IMG/VR virus record: IMGVR_UViG_3300006793_000136
Coordinates: 1 to 32,154 of that record
DNA: 32,154 nt
Direction: 5' to 3' (one strand)
From: a virus
Every line of letters begins with the position of its first letter. The stretch's first letter is position 1. Both the position numbers and the translations under genes were made by a program. The notes under the pieces were generated by a model. It saw only the letters and a list, made by a program, of their open reading frames with translations, ran no database searches and was not told the DNA's origin. Positions 30,019-32,154 of this stretch are shown here, in pieces.

Positions 30019-31680
30019 ATGGGAGCATATGAAAATCCAATAACAGTTATCGATAATAAGTCAGGCGCAATAATAGCTAATGCTATAGCAAATTTAGGCA
30101 CAACCACGGCTAATGCTATAAATACTTATTGGGATAAAAAGAATAAAGAAATTAAAGAGGCTGCTGAAAAACATGAAAAAGAAGTAGCCGAACAAAATAA
30201 ATATAAAGATCAAGTTTTTTCTAATATTCAAAAAAGTAATATTTTTTCTGAAAGTTGGTATAAGATGACTGATGCAGCTATTAACAGAAAGTTTGAATTA
30301 GAAGCACAATTACAAGATGCTGTTGGAAAAGATAGGGCTATAATTTCTGCCGCAATCCAAAAAGAACAACATAAAATAAGGTTATCTATGTTATCAGCTG
30401 GAAATATACAAGAATGGAAAACAACTGATGGGAAAAAATTTTCAGAAGCTACTACAAATGAACCTGGTGGTATTTTTACAGGAAGTGATGCTTCAGAGTG
30501 GTCTAAAGAAATTAATTTAAATTATCAACGTAAACAAGCTATAGTTGGTAATTTAATGAGAGATGGTAAACCTGCTACAGTGGAATATAAATTTAAAGAT
30601 ATTGATGGTGTTGATCAAATATTTGCAAGTATAAATGGAGGGGAAGATTTTAATGTTATGGATACATTAAATCAAGATTATGTTGAAATTGACAATGTAG
30701 TTACAAGATTTAATAAAATTTGGGAGGATTCGTGTATGCAAAAAAATGGTAAATTTGATAATGCATATTTAAACCAAACTATTAAAGTTATTGATATTAT
30801 AAATGAAGACACCAAGGAGGTTCAAGGTCAAGATTATATTAGAACAGTAAATACAGATGCTGTAGTAAAAAACATTATTACTGGATACAAAGCAGAGGCA
30901 ACCGGTATGGCTGAGGCTGTAGATAATAGAGATTCTTTTAATGACTTAAATGCTACATATTTAGAATTTGTACCTAAGGGAAAACCTCTTGAACCTGTTA
31001 GAGAAGGGGTGTATAAACTAAGTGAGGAATCTAAAATAAGATTTATTAAAGATATGGTAGGTTTTGCTTTAGAAGATAGAATACAGAATTATGAATATAT
31101 TACAGCTTCTAAAGATCCTATTACAGGGGAATTAACTTATATTAATAATGCAGGAGAAGAAGTAACTACTGATGATTATGAAGTATATACTACAGATAGT
31201 GGTATGACTTTTGCCGGCAAAGGTGGAGAATTTAAAACTCAAGTTCAATCAGATATTGATAAGAAACAACCACCAGCAGGACCTGAGTTCAACAAATCAC
31301 AAACTACAAAAATTAATAATACCGTTAATATGTTTAAAAACGCTAAGGATAAGGGTTATAACTTTTTAGTTGGTGTTAATCTACCAAATCTTGGGACAAT
31401 TAGTGATGTCGAATATGATAAGGAAACTAAAGAATTAATTTTTAATAAAGATAGAGGAAAACCTACACCCGGAAAAGATGGGGAAATGCGCCAAGGATTA
31501 GGAGCTATTACTGGTTACAAGAATATAAAGTTAAAAGGCGCTAAACTGAGGACTGTAATTGCAGCTTATGTAAAACAAACTTATGATTATGGAAATTCAG
31601 CTGAAAGTAGGAAAATTATAGATAACATTATGAGTCAATTAAGTGAAAAAAAATTACCTCACCAAGAAAAAGAAGGATAA
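30019..31680 (+). CDS. Probable internal virion protein, 553 aa
   Basis: 553 residues, Lys/Asn/Asp/Glu-rich. The N terminus GAYENPITVIDNKSGAIIANAIANLGTTTANAINTYWDKK is an amphipathic/hydrophobic helix, followed by a Lys/Glu/Ala-rich coiled coil to about 110. The remainder is mixed alpha/beta without a recognised fold (LMRDGKPATVEYKFKDIDGVD, LPNLGTISDVEYDKE). No protease or lysozyme motif is seen. The start lies one base after the preceding stop. N-terminal membrane-active helix plus position before another large virion-type gene suggest a DNA-ejection protein. Confidence 0.6.
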   Translation: MGAYENPITVIDNKSGAIIANAIANLGTTTANAINTYWDKKNKEIKEAAEKHEKEVAEQNKYKDQVFSNIQKSNIFSESWYKMTDAAINRKFELEAQLQDAVGKDRAIISAAIQKEQHKIRLSMLSAGNIQEWKTTDGKKFSEATTNEPGGIFTGSDASEWSKEINLNYQRKQAIVGNLMRDGKPATVEYKFKDIDGVDQIFASINGGEDFNVMDTLNQDYVEIDNVVTRFNKIWEDSCMQKNGKFDNAYLNQTIKVIDIINEDTKEVQGQDYIRTVNTDAVVKNIITGYKAEATGMAEAVDNRDSFNDLNATYLEFVPKGKPLEPVREGVYKLSEESKIRFIKDMVGFALEDRIQNYEYITASKDPITGELTYINNAGEEVTTDDYEVYTTDSGMTFAGKGGEFKTQVQSDIDKKQPPAGPEFNKSQTTKINNTVNMFKNAKDKGYNFLVGVNLPNLGTISDVEYDKETKELIFNKDRGKPTPGKDGEMRQGLGAITGYKNIKLKGAKLRTVIAAYVKQTYDYGNSAESRKIIDNIMSQLSEKKLPHQEKEG

Positions 31681-31704
31681 AACATAATTTTATAATTTAT
31701 TAAT

Positions 31705-32154
31705 ATGTGGGAATTAAACGGTGTAACATATAGTCAAAGTGAGATCCAAAGTGGAGCAGATGAAGTTGGTATTTCTTTTGATGAGTATGTAAATAAATAC
31801 AATCTTAAAAGATTAGATGAAGAAGCAAAAATAGACTCTGATCCGTTTTCGATTGATACTGTAACTGATTTAATTGGAGATGATTTCTACAAAAGTGATG
31901 CAAGAGAAAGTAGTGATAAAATTAATAAATTATTAGAAGGGAGTGATGTTAAATTTACGAGAGACGAAAGTTCATTATCTTCTTTTGGATATGGTAGTGG
32001 TTCTTCTATAAAAAGAAAATTAACTACTGGTAGATTATCTTATAGAAATGATGAAGGAGAAATTATTACCTCTGATCGTTTAGAATTAGATATAGAAAAT
32101 CCAGATAAATCAAAGAAAAACACTGCAATAATAAAAGATTTTCTTAAACAAAAA
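31705..32154 (+). CDS. Large virion protein, N-terminal part (3' end outside window)
   Basis: ATG 31705 opens a frame without stop to the window end (150 codons). The start MWELNGVTYSQSEIQSGADEVGISFDEYVNKYNLK is of the kind I recall at the N termini of very long internal virion proteins of marine podoviruses (NG..Y...E...AA...G.S.DEY...). The visible rest is Ser/Asp/Lys-rich. The function of the missing part, often a large ejection or lytic-enzyme fusion protein, cannot be judged here. Confidence 0.75.
   Translation, partial: MWELNGVTYSQSEIQSGADEVGISFDEYVNKYNLKRLDEEAKIDSDPFSIDTVTDLIGDDFYKSDARESSDKINKLLEGSDVKFTRDESSLSSFGYGSGSSIKRKLTTGRLSYRNDEGEIITSDRLELDIENPDKSKKNTAIIKDFLKQK

Noticed and set aside
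1-32154. tRNA genes, integrase, transposase or CRISPR array
   Set aside because: None was recognised while reading both strands by eye; weak tRNA-like folds cannot be excluded without a dedicated search.

Overview
The window is a strongly AT-rich, densely packed block of a tailed double-stranded DNA phage (or prophage) genome, with every gene on the + strand. Its virion genes are a TerL, a long portal with a coiled-coil tail, a scaffold, a major capsid protein, connector/ring proteins, a very long 'stabilization'/nozzle protein and large ejection-type proteins. By remembered family resemblance this set looks like a short-tailed, crAss-like or uncultured-marine podovirus. The host is probably a member of the Bacteroidota. 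Most starts lack a Shine-Dalgarno and instead sit behind TAAATAAA-type A-rich leaders, and one secreted protein carries a Bacteroidota-style signal peptide ending in GFSQA. No integrase, tRNA, CRISPR array or IS element was seen.

Layout. (1) 1-2133: two consecutive glycine-rich adhesin/tail-fibre genes, the first cut by the window edge and the second ending in a LamG-like domain. (2) 2211-4787: a small conserved protein, groEL, groES and a probable winged-helix protein; the last three overlap and look co-translated. (3) 4789-9733: about fifteen small genes, several opening with a K-[STP]-P-[FL] motif. They include a 22-residue membrane peptide, a 53-residue Cys-Gly-Cys protein, an HExxH metallopeptidase-like protein, a 3-TM holin-like protein and a spike-base-like protein. 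(4) 9733-12762: a two-domain GroES-like protein, a probable TerS and TerL. (5) 12763-18879: portal, scaffold, major capsid protein and one conserved head-region protein, with intrinsic terminators after the last two. (6) 18936-27833: ring/connector proteins and a stabilization/nozzle protein split over two ORFs. (7) 27843-32154: a membrane-anchored coiled-coil protein, a secreted thioredoxin-like protein, a cupin protein, an ejection-type protein with a C-terminal S74-like chaperone domain, and two more internal-virion candidates, the last cut by the window end.

Working together: TerS/TerL package DNA through the portal into a head built from the capsid protein on the scaffold. The ring, connector and nozzle proteins make the short tail, the glycine-rich/LamG proteins bind the host, and the downstream internal proteins are probably ejected. 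The most unusual element is a folding kit: GroEL, a canonical-size GroES, and a separate protein of two tandem GroES-like halves located directly upstream of the packaging genes. Other notable points are a composition island inside terL that covers the ATPase core, and the split nozzle gene carrying a large, apparently inserted, Cys-containing region. No gene-free stretch exceeds 300 bases. Family names rest on recognised motifs and remembered family sequences, not on searches.
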